From DATFVA01 sp963745945 (lineage in GTDB: Bacteria; Bacteroidota; Ignavibacteria; Ignavibacteriales; Ignavibacteriaceae), in assembly GCA_963745945.1 (NCBI GenBank), contig CAVUZG010000004.1, positions 744,001 through 808,000 of the forward strand: a DNA stretch of 64,000 nt. The letters are read 5' to 3'. The notes beneath the pieces are model-generated. The model was not told where the DNA came from, ran no database searches, and was given only the letters and a program-made list of their open reading frames with translations. Of the stretch, positions 19,273 through 28,377 are shown piece by piece (positions within the stretch are counted from its first letter, which is position 1; each line of letters starts with the position of its first letter). The position numbers were made by a program, and so were the translations under genes.

Positions 19273-19896
19273 TTACACCTCAGTTTTGGGTTCACCGTGG
19301 GTATGAGTCCACAAATGTCCCTCCCTCATTAACCCTTTTAATGAAGATTCGAACCAAACTGCGTGTATTTCTTCATAAACTTCCGGTATGTCGTGATGGT
19401 CACCCATTTTTGTTGCGAGACAATATCCGGGTTTAAGTTCATATTCTTTTCCTTCAGAAACGGCTAAACCAGAACCCTTATAAACAATCCAGTAATTATC
19501 ACAATCGAGATAATGATTATCAAAGTCTGTTTTTCTTGGATAGTCTGTCGGATCGCCTTCATTCTTAGGGGTTTTACTGTTTTTAAGTGTAAATATCCCG
19601 TGGGAACCGGTAAGTCCCTCCCAATGTCCTCCAATAACAATAACAACACAATCGGTTTCAGCTTTAACTTTTATAGTAGAATTAAGAGACTCTATTTTGA
19701 ATATGTGGCCTCTTTGCGCGTATGATATTTTTCTGTTAATAATCATTTTACATATGCCGTCACCGATGAAGTACAATTCCCTGTCTGAAGTAGATATGAA
19801 ACTTCTGAGTTCACCTTCATTCAGGTAAATGACATCAATAAAATCAAGGTCACTCCAGGAAGGCATAAGATCTTCCGAACATTTTAATAATGGCAT
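19273..19896 (-). CDS. cupin-domain protein (probable bicupin)
   Basis: A 207-residue soluble protein without signal. The sequence reads as two beta-barrel halves: residues about 20-95 (VIYLNEGELRSFI...) and 125-200, where YWIVYKGSGLAVSEGKEYEL and LATKMGDHHDIPEV resemble cupin motifs 1 and 2. The cluster GDHHDIPE and the C-terminal HLWTHTHGE give possible metal ligands. Such proteins are often sugar isomerases, epimerases or small-molecule sensors; nothing here decides which. Isolated gene. Confidence 0.6.
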   Translation of the reverse strand: MPLLKCSEDLMPSWSDLDFIDVIYLNEGELRSFISTSDRELYFIGDGICKMIINRKISYAQRGHIFKIESLNSTIKVKAETDCVVIVIGGHWEGLTGSHGIFTLKNSKTPKNEGDPTDYPRKTDFDNHYLDCDNYWIVYKGSGLAVSEGKEYELKPGYCLATKMGDHHDIPEVYEEIHAVWFESSLKGLMREGHLWTHTHGEPKTEV

Positions 19897-20298
19897 AGTT
19901 TAATTATAATCCTGTATTTAAAAATGAATATTAAACTAATTTAAACGCAATTGTGATTATGAAAATTACTATGAAGTCCTGTTAAATGGATTCACTGAGG
20001 GTTATCCGGATATTTAATCCGCATAAAAATCTTCACCCTCGTACAGTTTCTCCTTAATTTGAATCTTAAGATATTTTAAATATAATTAAATATTGCTTTT
20101 AAAATTTACTAAAAGATAATTAATCCGCAATTATTAGCAAAAAAATTTTTCTTAAATAAGTTATTTTATTTTTTATTATTTACATAAAGTGAAGGGAATT
20201 CCCGGATTAACTAAAACATATCACAAAATCTGAATTATCAAACAATTACTTTTAAAATTATATTGATAAATTACTGTTACATATATATCTGATAATTC
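19897..20298. other. intergenic region, 402 bp
   Basis: Very AT-rich divergent region between the bicupin gene (minus) and the MFS gene (plus); it should hold both promoters. A 10-bp palindrome GGGAATTCCC lies at about 20198. I see no ORF, RNA gene or terminator. Confidence 0.5.
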
Positions 20299-21510
20299 GT
20301 GAAGTTCATTAATAATCTTAAAACATCTATTGGGGTTAACCGTGCAGTAATGGCTCTTTCCATTGCAAGAATGGCTGATGCTATTGGCAATAGTATTCTT
20401 TTCATCCTAATTCCATTATATGTCTTAAAAATACCTGAAACATATTTGCATTTCCCGACTCCGGTACTTATCGGGATCTTAATTTCTGTTTTCGGATTTG
20501 TTAGTTCCATATTTCAACCTGTAATGGGCGCACTAACCGATCGTCTTGGCAGAAGGAAACCATTAATTCAAACCGGTCTTGTAGTAATTGGGATATGTAT
20601 AATTCTCTTCATATTTGCCGGCAATTTTTTTGATCTTTTAATATTAAGAATTTTGCAAGGTATAGCTGTCGCAATTACAATTCCTGCCTCATTAGCGTTA
20701 ATGACATCAATAACGAAAAAAGAAACCCGGGGGGGATCTATGGGCGTGTATAGTACATTCCGCATTATAGGATTCAGTATCGGGCCTGTCGCCGGAGGAT
20801 TTCTTCAAAGAAATTTCGGCTTTAATGCTGCTTTTTATGCAGGCGCAGGCTTTGTTTTTATTGCCATTCTGCTTGTTCATTTTTGGGTGGAGGAAGTAAG
20901 AGGAGAAATATCGGATACTAATAAAACCAAATTCAGAATTTTGGATAAGCAGTTGCTTAGTAAAGGAATTTTAGCTACTTCAACAGCAACTTTTCTGATG
21001 GCTTCAGCGTTTTCCATGGTTACAACACTGGAAAATGAATTCAATTCAAAGCTTGATATCACCGCTGTCGGTTTTGGAATTGCATTTAGTACACTTATGA
21101 TTGGCAGACTGATTTTCCAGGTTCCTCTTGGCCATTATTCCGATAAGATTGGAAGAAAACCATTAATAATAATTGGGTTAATTGTGATGGGAATTTCAAC
21201 AATACTCCTTGGTGAAATTACGACGTATACTCAATTAATTATTATCAGACTCGTGCAGGGAATTGCAGCAGCAGGGATTGCGGCACCTGCATTTGCTGTT
21301 GCGGCAGATCTCTCAAAAAGCGGCGGAGAAGGCAGACAAATGAGTATCGTTACTATGGGATTCGGTTTTGGGATAGCATTTGGTCCTCTGATTTCCGGAT
21401 TACTCGCGAGTGTTTTCTTTGAACTCCCGTTCTTTACAATTGGAATTTTAACTACCGCTGGTGCCTGGTTAGTTTATAAATATATGCCGGAAACTGTTGT
21501 GAAGGCTTAA
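20299..21510 (+). CDS. major facilitator superfamily transporter
   Basis: A 403-residue protein with 12 hydrophobic segments and two copies of MFS motif A (GALTDRLGRRKPL between TM2 and TM3; HYSDKIGRKPL in the second half). It resembles drug/metabolite:H+ antiporters of the MFS_1 type. The start used is a GTG at 20299, which gives a proper cytoplasmic N-terminus; the first in-frame ATG would remove about 17 residues. No clear Shine-Dalgarno sequence. Substrate unknown. Confidence 0.88.
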   Translation: MKFINNLKTSIGVNRAVMALSIARMADAIGNSILFILIPLYVLKIPETYLHFPTPVLIGILISVFGFVSSIFQPVMGALTDRLGRRKPLIQTGLVVIGICIILFIFAGNFFDLLILRILQGIAVAITIPASLALMTSITKKETRGGSMGVYSTFRIIGFSIGPVAGGFLQRNFGFNAAFYAGAGFVFIAILLVHFWVEEVRGEISDTNKTKFRILDKQLLSKGILATSTATFLMASAFSMVTTLENEFNSKLDITAVGFGIAFSTLMIGRLIFQVPLGHYSDKIGRKPLIIIGLIVMGISTILLGEITTYTQLIIIRLVQGIAAAGIAAPAFAVAADLSKSGGEGRQMSIVTMGFGFGIAFGPLISGLLASVFFELPFFTIGILTTAGAWLVYKYMPETVVKA

Positions 21511-21557
21511 TTCTCAGAGCTTCTCTTTTAAATTACTATTTTAAAGAAATATTCCGT

Positions 21558-21917
21558 TCATAAGTTTTCGACTTTATTATATCCTCTTTCATTAAATGGT
21601 TGAAGTTTTTCAATCCACATTTCTTCAAGTACTTTCAGATCTTCAGTATAATCATATACGGGATCATCTTTTGGTTTTAATTCATCGATTACGTCGAAAG
21701 AAAAATTTTCCTCTCCGTATTTTTTATAATCCTCATTTAGTTCTTTATTACTTTCGGTTCCGTATTTCAAGCCAAACTTAAACCTGTTAATTCTCCCCGG
21801 AAGATTCTTACTGCTTCCAATAAGTATTTTATTATTAACAAGATTCTTCACCTGGTAAATTCCCATTGGCGGCAATGCTTGTTTGTAATTCTTTTTTATT
21901 TCTGATTTATTTGTCAT
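21558..21917 (-). CDS. GIY-YIG nuclease-fold protein
   Basis: A 119-residue protein with GIYQVKNLVNNKILIGSS at residues 19-36, the GIY-YIG core in which the second tyrosine is replaced (ILIG), then a helix with Arg42 and a late Glu/Asn region (EEMWIEKLQPFNERGYN). It is a stand-alone nuclease-fold protein of the small group found next to ArsR-DUF2087 regulators. Gap to that gene is 11 bp, so they are co-transcribed. Loss of one active-site tyrosine leaves catalysis uncertain. Confidence 0.75.
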   Translation of the reverse strand: MTNKSEIKKNYKQALPPMGIYQVKNLVNNKILIGSSKNLPGRINRFKFGLKYGTESNKELNEDYKKYGEENFSFDVIDELKPKDDPVYDYTEDLKVLEEMWIEKLQPFNERGYNKVENL

Positions 21918-21928
21918 CCTGATAACCT

Positions 21929-22489
21929 TTAATTCTTTTTATTGTTAAGCCAGTAAATCTGATTTTTCCTTTTCATCATTCCTTCTTCAATCATTAATCG
22001 GCGGACTGTACAATAATCATCATAATGTCGGAGGATAATCTCATTTATTTCAGCTTCAGTATATTTTTTATCGGATTTAATTTTTTTTAAAAACTCTTCC
22101 AGTATTATTAACTTTTTCTTTTTTTGAACCGGCAATTTAATAAGCTTATTCTTTTTAAAAAATGTATTCAAAACCTTCTGGCGGTATTTTTCTATCCTTT
22201 CATCCTCTATGAATTTATCCAGATTTTCACATTTTGTAAAATTTATAAGAGGTTGATTAAGAATATCATTACAAACATGATATGTGATGTAATATTGCTC
22301 TTTAGTTTTGAAAATAAGTCCGGCTTTCTCAAGTTTCTTTAAGTGAAATGAAACAGTTGAAACAGCAAGATTTAATCTGCTGGCAAGCTCCTCAACATAT
22401 TGTGACTTTTCCATGAGGGAATTCAAAACCCTGAGTCGTGAAGAATCAGCCAGTGATTTCATTATTCCAATACTTTGAGCAATTTCCAT
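21929..22489 (-). CDS. ArsR-type winged-helix regulator with DUF2087 domain
   Basis: A 186-residue protein. The N-terminal ArsR-like winged helix (about residues 5-75) has recognition helix ASRLNLAVSTVSFHLKKLE. The C-terminal DUF2087 module (about 112-182) contains YTEAEINEIILRHYDDYCTVRRLMIEEGM split over its helices. DUF2087 is a small domain of unknown function, often fused to regulators. No Cys-x-Cys metal site is seen, so metal sensing is not supported. Likely regulates itself and the GIY-YIG gene. Confidence 0.8.
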   Translation of the reverse strand: MEIAQSIGIMKSLADSSRLRVLNSLMEKSQYVEELASRLNLAVSTVSFHLKKLEKAGLIFKTKEQYYITYHVCNDILNQPLINFTKCENLDKFIEDERIEKYRQKVLNTFFKKNKLIKLPVQKKKKLIILEEFLKKIKSDKKYTEAEINEIILRHYDDYCTVRRLMIEEGMMKRKNQIYWLNNKKN

Positions 22490-22612
22490 AATAATAAATT
22501 ATTTAATTCGATAAATGTCGAAGTGAAATATAATATACAGAGGGTTTAGATCAAATCTGTTTTGATAGGAATCGAAATAAAATTTAATTATTCAAGATTC
22601 ACTAAAGTTCTC

Positions 22613-22640
22613 AAAAAAAAACCGGCCTAAGCCGGTTTTA
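22613..22640 (-). terminator. rho-independent terminator for the BNR-repeat protein gene
   Basis: AAAACCGGC / GCCGGTTTT, a 9-bp stem with a CTAA loop flanked by an A-run (T-run on the minus strand), 24 bp past the stop codon at 22664. GC-rich stem in AT-rich surroundings. Confidence 0.88.
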
Positions 22641-22663
22641 ATTTGTAATGTAAAAAAACTAGT

Positions 22664-24346
22664 TTATTTCAGCAGCATCATCTTTTTTGTTTCTGTATAA
22701 TTACCTGCTGTTATGGTATAATAGTATATTCCGCTGCTGAGCTTCGATGCATTAAAGTTAACATTATACTCTCCTCTACCTTGTTTATCATTCATCAAGG
22801 TAGCAACTTCCCTTCCCAATACATCGTAAACTTTTAATGTTACAAACTCATCTGTTGGGATTCTGTATTTTATAATTGTAGAAGGATTAAATGGATTAGG
22901 ATAATTCTGCAAAAGAGAGAAAGTATTTACCTGAAGCACTTCAATACTTATTTCATTGCTGAACTTGAATGATCCATCATAATCAATTTGTTTTAATCTA
23001 TAGTTGTATTTTCCCGGCGTTACTTCCCGATCGATAAATGAATAATTATTTATTTCAGTTGAATTTCCTTTCCCGGAAATAAATCCCATCGATAGCCAGC
23101 TACTTTCGGTTGTTTTTCTTTCAACCATAAAACCGGAATTGTTTATTTCTGAAGCTGTACTCCAGTTCAGCCTTACATCATTTCCAAATAAATTTGCAGT
23201 GAATGATGTGAACTCAACCGGAACAATCTGAAATGTATATTCATAAACACCGGCACCTGATGCTGAAGAGCAGCCTGCATAAAGAGTAGGTTCTGATCCT
23301 GTATTGAAATTCAATGCCCTGATCTGGTAAGTGTTGAGCATTGTACCACCATTGAAAGATGCCCATGTAGTTCCACCATCTGTGGTTCTCCAGACACCTA
23401 TGTCTGTAACTGTAGAAATATCAAGACCTACGATAAATTCCTGTGTGGAGCCCGGTTTTATTGTTGTGGATCTGAGTAATGTACCGACGGTCTGTGGAGC
23501 ACCGTCCCATTTTCTGGTCCACGAGGAACCGCCATCAGTAGTAGCATATAGACCACCAAGAAGATCTGCACTGTTCACAAATAATCCGGCAATCACAACA
23601 TTCGGATCTGCACTGCTAATACTTAGTGTCCTTACAGGATTTATATCAGTTGGATCAAGGGGTAACCCATTATTAACTTCTGTCCAGTTACCTCCTGCAT
23701 CCGTACTTTTATAAATTGTAGATGGACCGGTGCTCGTTGCAACTGCGAATGATGTACCTGCATATACATTATTAGGATTAACAGGATCAATTGCAATGGA
23801 AAGAAAATTTTTAATAGCTCCAACTCCATTAACGGAGGCATTCCAGTTATTTCCACCATCAGTGGTCTTGTACAACCCGACAGGTGAATCACTTACACCA
23901 TCAAATACAGCAATGTAAGCAACATCAGGATTTGTGGGGTCCACTGAAATTGCCTGTATGCCTCTCTGAGTTTCCTGGATACCATTTACAAGACGCGTCC
24001 AGCTACCGCCTCCATCAGTAGTTTTATAAACGCCGTCGTTTGCACCATAATTTGTACCAGCGTAAAGTATCTGGGGATTAGAAGCGGAAATTGCTAAAGA
24101 AAGAACTGCAGTATTCAATAAACCGGTGTTAGCCGTATTCCAGCTTGTTCCCCCATCTGTTGTTTTATAAATACCAAGTGTGGAACTCCCCGTATACATG
24201 ATACTTGAATTGGATGGATCGATTGCCATTGCATATACCGGACCAACCGAATTAGTAGTTGTTGTCCAAATATCAAGTCCATCCTGAGCTTTCAAAACGA
24301 GAGTGAAGAGAAGAACGAATAAAAAAACAGTACCAAATTTTTTCAT
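22664..24346 (-). CDS. secreted BNR/sortilin-like repeat protein with T9SS sorting domain
   Basis: A 560-residue exported protein. It has a Sec signal (ends LVLKAQ), then about seven beta-propeller blades of the BNR/sortilin type up to about residue 370, each with the Asp-box phrase YKTTDGGTSW or a variant. A linker of the Ignavibacteria style follows (VEFTSFTANLFGNDVRLNWS), and last a type A C-terminal sorting domain (LLQNYPNPFNPSTIIKYRI to the end, SGIYYYTI). It should be exported by the type IX system and either anchored or released. Own terminator downstream; monocistronic. Confidence 0.92.
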   Translation of the reverse strand: MKKFGTVFLFVLLFTLVLKAQDGLDIWTTTTNSVGPVYAMAIDPSNSSIMYTGSSTLGIYKTTDGGTSWNTANTGLLNTAVLSLAISASNPQILYAGTNYGANDGVYKTTDGGGSWTRLVNGIQETQRGIQAISVDPTNPDVAYIAVFDGVSDSPVGLYKTTDGGNNWNASVNGVGAIKNFLSIAIDPVNPNNVYAGTSFAVATSTGPSTIYKSTDAGGNWTEVNNGLPLDPTDINPVRTLSISSADPNVVIAGLFVNSADLLGGLYATTDGGSSWTRKWDGAPQTVGTLLRSTTIKPGSTQEFIVGLDISTVTDIGVWRTTDGGTTWASFNGGTMLNTYQIRALNFNTGSEPTLYAGCSSASGAGVYEYTFQIVPVEFTSFTANLFGNDVRLNWSTASEINNSGFMVERKTTESSWLSMGFISGKGNSTEINNYSFIDREVTPGKYNYRLKQIDYDGSFKFSNEISIEVLQVNTFSLLQNYPNPFNPSTIIKYRIPTDEFVTLKVYDVLGREVATLMNDKQGRGEYNVNFNASKLSSGIYYYTITAGNYTETKKMMLLK

Positions 24347-24378
24347 AAATATTCCTCCTCAAATAAAGATGTGAAAAA

Positions 24379-24394
24379 AAGGTTTAATAACCTT
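24379..24394 (-). terminator. rho-independent terminator for the ClC channel gene
   Basis: Perfect 6-bp stem AAGGTT / AACCTT with a 4-base loop, followed on the minus strand by seven T. It lies 80 bp past the channel-gene stop and before the BNR-protein gene. A second, AT-only palindrome (24443-24461) lies between. Confidence 0.7.
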
Positions 24395-24473
24395 AGTGGA
24401 ATGACTGAATAGAACATATTCAAGAAAAAATTAATAGTCAATAAAAACTTTTAAAGTTTTTGTGGTGGAGAGG

Positions 24474-26543
24474 TTAGCCGAGGTTACGTACAAAGTTTAT
24501 CCGGGAAATTTCACCGGCGATAATTAATGTATCATCTGCATTTATTATATAGTCAGGACTTGGAATTGCATTTATTCTTTCCCCTCTTTTCTCTTTAATT
24601 TTTATTGATAGTACATCTACGCCGTATTCCTTCCTGATATCTAATTCTCTTATAGATTTCCCGATAAATGATTTAGGAGGAGAAATTTCAATGATAGAAT
24701 ACCCTTCCATAAAATGTACCATCGGTTCTTCTTCTTTCATAGTAATTAAGCTGGCAAGATTCGAAGTTAATTCCCGTCTTTCAATTTCCCGGTCATAAGC
24801 ATCTTGTATGTCCCTTCTCCAGATAATTCCTAATAATTTTCCTGAATTGAGCTTATCAACTACAGGCAGCCCCTCATAAGAATATTTACGAAATTTATCC
24901 AAAGCAGTCTGACAACTATCATCAGGAGCTAAAGTTTCAAAATTAGTATTGGAAATATCTCCTGCAATTAAAAGATTTTGCAATGATTCTTTTTCATAGA
25001 GATAATCTTTGATATCGTGAATAGAGATCATTCCGCTTACATGTTCATCTGCATTAATTACAGGAAAGTCAGTTACTTTTCCCTGGATTACGCGATTAAC
25101 AATCTGGCTGAAATTATCTGAAGCATTGATTGCCTCAAATTCTTTGCGATAGACATTCTTCACATAAATGGATTCCATAATATTGGTTTCCATTCCTTCT
25201 TTTAGCCCAATATTTCTTAAAACAAGTTTTAATGTGTAAATAGATTCCCTTGAAAGTTTGGATGAAACAATCATACTCATTATGCAGGTTATCATTAAAG
25301 GCAGAATTATCCGGTAATCATTTGTAAGCTCGAAAACTATAATAATAGCAGTAATTGGTGCTCTTGTAGTTCCGGCAACTAAACCGCCCATGGCAACTAG
25401 AGCATAAGCTCCGGGTGACGCGGTAATAGCCGGAAAATAAAAATGAATAAAAGTCCCGAAGAAGTAGCCAAGCATCGCACCCATAAAAAGTGAGGGAGCA
25501 AAAATTCCTCCCGAACCACCGGACCCAAGCGTTAAAGATGTTGCAAGTATTTTCATAAAAATTAATGCCAGGGCAAAATACCAGATAAGGTTCCCTGTAA
25601 GTGCAATATTTATTGAGTCATACCCTACTCCCATAATCTCCGGAAAGACCAATGCAATTAATCCTATCCCAACTCCACCAATAGCTGGCTTAAAGGATTC
25701 AGGAATTTTAATCCGGTTATCAAATATTTCTTCACAATAATAAAGTGTCTTAATAAACAAATAGGCAACTACACCACTGGCAGCCCCTAAAACAAAATAA
25801 AATCCGATTTCAACAGGAGAAGCAAGCTGGTATTTTGGTACTATAAAGGCTGTAAAATTACCCTCAAAAGTATGGGAAATAACTGTTGCCATTACAGAAG
25901 AAATTACGATAGGAGAAAACTGAGCAACTGCAAAATCCATTAAAACAATTTCAACCGCAAACAAAGCTCCTGCAATTGGCGCATTAAAAGCCGCAGCAAT
26001 ACCTGCAGCTGCTCCGCATCCAACTAATGTTTTTAATCTTTTGGGGGAAACTCTAAGAAACTGCCCGACAACAGAACCAAGACTTGAACCAATTTGTATA
26101 ATCGGACCCTCTCTTCCAACCGATCCCCCGGTACCGATTGAAATAGCTGAAGCAACAGCTTTTACAACAGCTACGCGCCCTCTTATCTGTCCACCTTTTA
26201 ATAAAATAGCCTGCATCACTTCCGGCACGCCGTGTCCTTTTGCTTCGGGAGCCAGGTAATAAATTATGGGTCCGACAATTAATCCACCCACAACCGGAAT
26301 GATTATGATGAGATACCATGGAGTAGAAATTATATTCTCAAGAAGATTACCTGTACCCGGAAATGAAATATCTGAAAAAAACTTAATCATAGCCCGGATA
26401 CCGATTGCAGAGAAACCTGCAAGTACACCAATTATGATCGCCACAATAATCATAAAAGTATGTTCGGTCATTTTCGCTCTTTCAAAAAGAGCAGTAGTAT
26501 TTAGAGAAAGCCTGGAATAGGTTTTTTTGGGAGATAATTTCAA
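24474..26543 (-). CDS. ClC chloride channel/transporter with CBS pair and TrkA-C domain
   Basis: A 689-residue membrane protein. The ClC core (about residues 30-440) shows GSVGREGPIIQIGSS with the gating glutamate and GSGGSGGIFAPSLF of the selectivity filter. A CBS pair (about 455-585) and a TrkA-C/RCK-C domain (about 605-688; FIGKSIRELDIRKEYGVDVL) follow in the cytoplasm and would give nucleotide or ligand control. The gating Glu suggests Cl-/H+ exchange or gated channel behaviour. Single gene with its own terminator. Confidence 0.93.
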   Translation of the reverse strand: MKLSPKKTYSRLSLNTTALFERAKMTEHTFMIIVAIIIGVLAGFSAIGIRAMIKFFSDISFPGTGNLLENIISTPWYLIIIIPVVGGLIVGPIIYYLAPEAKGHGVPEVMQAILLKGGQIRGRVAVVKAVASAISIGTGGSVGREGPIIQIGSSLGSVVGQFLRVSPKRLKTLVGCGAAAGIAAAFNAPIAGALFAVEIVLMDFAVAQFSPIVISSVMATVISHTFEGNFTAFIVPKYQLASPVEIGFYFVLGAASGVVAYLFIKTLYYCEEIFDNRIKIPESFKPAIGGVGIGLIALVFPEIMGVGYDSINIALTGNLIWYFALALIFMKILATSLTLGSGGSGGIFAPSLFMGAMLGYFFGTFIHFYFPAITASPGAYALVAMGGLVAGTTRAPITAIIIVFELTNDYRIILPLMITCIMSMIVSSKLSRESIYTLKLVLRNIGLKEGMETNIMESIYVKNVYRKEFEAINASDNFSQIVNRVIQGKVTDFPVINADEHVSGMISIHDIKDYLYEKESLQNLLIAGDISNTNFETLAPDDSCQTALDKFRKYSYEGLPVVDKLNSGKLLGIIWRRDIQDAYDREIERRELTSNLASLITMKEEEPMVHFMEGYSIIEISPPKSFIGKSIRELDIRKEYGVDVLSIKIKEKRGERINAIPSPDYIINADDTLIIAGEISRINFVRNLG

Positions 26544-26641
26544 CGTTTCACCGCCGATGGGACAACATTAGATTTAATGATCAGACTATGGAGCAGATTC
26601 ATTCGAATAATTTTTTTATATCTGAATAATATTTTTCAAAT

Positions 26642-27082
26642 TTAAAAGTTGCAGGATATTCCCATAATAAATCTTTTTTCGCGCAATGCAGGATCTATTT
26701 TCTGAATTCCAACATATAGATTAATTGGCAACGGCTGCACTTCTTTTAAGACCGTATTTTGATTTTGAATATATATATTATTTTTTAACAGGATAGATTG
26801 ATTTGAAGTGGAATCAGATTTTTCATCCTTTTTTGGCTCATCCTTATCTATAACCAACTTATAAAATAATAACCCTGCAATAATAACTCCTCCGACAATT
26901 AACAATGTAGAACTGCTTCCACCTGTATCCTGAGACTGACCTGTTGTGCTGCCCCCACTTCCGGGAACATCTGCGAAGACACGATTCTGAGCGTAAATTT
27001 CCGGAGATGAAAGAATCGTCTGTAATCCAAATACTATAATAACCAGTACCGGGACATAGATTTTATTTATTTTATTAAACAT
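26642..27082 (-). CDS. hypothetical membrane-anchored exported protein
   Basis: A 146-residue protein with a signal-like N-terminus (about residues 8-31, ending SPEIYAQ), a Gly/Ser/Thr-rich spacer (PGSGGSTTGQSQDTGGSSS), one TM helix (TLLIVGGVIIAGLLFYKLVI), a charged stretch and a C-terminal part ending RFIMGISCNF. AACCTCCGG lies just ahead of the ATG on the sense strand as GGAGG. I do not recognise a family. The ending could be the start of a truncated outer-membrane barrel, but that is a guess. Confidence 0.6.
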   Translation of the reverse strand: MFNKINKIYVPVLVIIVFGLQTILSSPEIYAQNRVFADVPGSGGSTTGQSQDTGGSSSTLLIVGGVIIAGLLFYKLVIDKDEPKKDEKSDSTSNQSILLKNNIYIQNQNTVLKEVQPLPINLYVGIQKIDPALREKRFIMGISCNF

Positions 27083-27212
27083 TTTAACCTCCGGTAATTT
27101 TCATTCTATTGCATTAAGATAATTCATTTATAACAGAATTACCAAACTGAAAAACAACTATGTAGGTATAATGATAAAAAAGAGGATTTGATATAAATAA
27201 TATTAAAATGAT

Positions 27213-27671
27213 TTAGTTATCAGAATTAAATTCAACTATGAAGCTGTATCCATGTTTTCTGAATCCCAAAGATTCATAAAACCTGTGAGCAACTTCACGG
27301 CTAAGATTACTCGACAAGACCATTTTATAACATCCTTTCTCACTGCAAAGATTCATCGCCTTTTTCATCATCTCTTTTCCAATACCTTTGCCCTGTAAAT
27401 CTTTTCTGATTACTACTTCTTCAATAATTGCAGACGGCTCACCGCGATGTGCAAGGTTATCCATGATCAGTAATGCAAAAGTTCCAACAATTTCATTTTC
27501 TACTTCAGCAACATATAATTGATAATCAGGATAAGTTTTTAGTTTTTCAAATTTTACCCGGGCAGTATCCAGAGAAATTCTATCATCAGGATCTTTAGTA
27601 AGTCCTTCATATAAAATCAGGATTTTGGATAAATCTTTATTTTCGGCTTGTCTGATTAAAGCAGATACCAT
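27213..27671 (-). CDS. GNAT-family N-acetyltransferase
   Basis: A 152-residue single-domain acetyltransferase with the acetyl-CoA binding motif A VVIRKDLQGKGIGKEMMKKA (R/Q-x-x-G-x-G) and motif B HRFYESLGFRKHGYSF. It transfers acetyl groups from acetyl-CoA to an amine; the acceptor is unknown. It is the last gene of the long minus-strand run, 15 bp after the phosphatase gene. Confidence 0.9.
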   Translation of the reverse strand: MVSALIRQAENKDLSKILILYEGLTKDPDDRISLDTARVKFEKLKTYPDYQLYVAEVENEIVGTFALLIMDNLAHRGEPSAIIEEVVIRKDLQGKGIGKEMMKKAMNLCSEKGCYKMVLSSNLSREVAHRFYESLGFRKHGYSFIVEFNSDN

Positions 27672-27685
27672 ATTAAATAAAATGA

Positions 27686-28375
27686 TTAATCGATATCTTT
27701 CGTATTGGTTGGGACAGAGTGCTTGGCTATTATATCGCCCTCATCAATAACCACCGCTGATAATTTATTGCATGTATAAACAGAAGTATCAATGTAAGCA
27801 ACATTATTCCGTTTCTGATAAAGCACATCCTGCCTGCGCGTATGACCAACTATTTGCAGCTTTCCAAGATTCATCAATTCATCTCTGGTCCACAATATTC
27901 CATGTTCCTTTGCAATACTTTTCTGTAATTCTTCTTCGAGTTTTTCAATGTTACTTAACGGATCAGCCCCGAGAATCGAATTGTAATATTGTGATATTCC
28001 TGCATGGGAAATAAAACAATCGGGAAGATTAAAAAATAAAGGAGCTTGAGTAATTATATCGAGGTGTTCTGAAATCTTTTCAAATTTATTATCGTACGAA
28101 GAAATAGTTTTCTCAAATCCGTTATAAATCCAGGAAGCCCCCATATTACTTGTAGGTTTCTTTATGAAATAGTAAAACATATAATCGTGATTACCCGGTG
28201 TGAACTTTATTCCTTCATCCCTTACATATTCAATAACCTCAAAACTGAAATTACCCCTGTCAATAAGATCACCAACACAGTAAAGCTGAACTGAAGGATA
28301 TAATCTCTTTAATTTTTTTACTAATTCCTGTAAAGTATTCAGGCATCCGTGAATATCACCAATAACAACATTCAT
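27686..28375 (-). CDS. PPP-family metallophosphatase
   Basis: A 229-residue cytoplasmic phosphatase with the metal-binding motifs GDIHGC (residues 6-11), GDLIDRG and GNHDYM, matching bacterial PPP phosphatases such as PrpA/PrpE or ApaH-like enzymes. It would remove phosphate from Ser/Thr/Tyr proteins or cut dinucleoside polyphosphates. I use the ATG at 28375; a TTG two codons earlier (28381) overlaps the upstream CoA-transferase stop (TTGA) and is an alternative start. No clear Shine-Dalgarno sequence for either. Confidence 0.87.
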   Translation of the reverse strand: MNVVIGDIHGCLNTLQELVKKLKRLYPSVQLYCVGDLIDRGNFSFEVIEYVRDEGIKFTPGNHDYMFYYFIKKPTSNMGASWIYNGFEKTISSYDNKFEKISEHLDIITQAPLFFNLPDCFISHAGISQYYNSILGADPLSNIEKLEEELQKSIAKEHGILWTRDELMNLGKLQIVGHTRRQDVLYQKRNNVAYIDTSVYTCNKLSAVVIDEGDIIAKHSVPTNTKDID

Positions 28376-28377
28376 AT

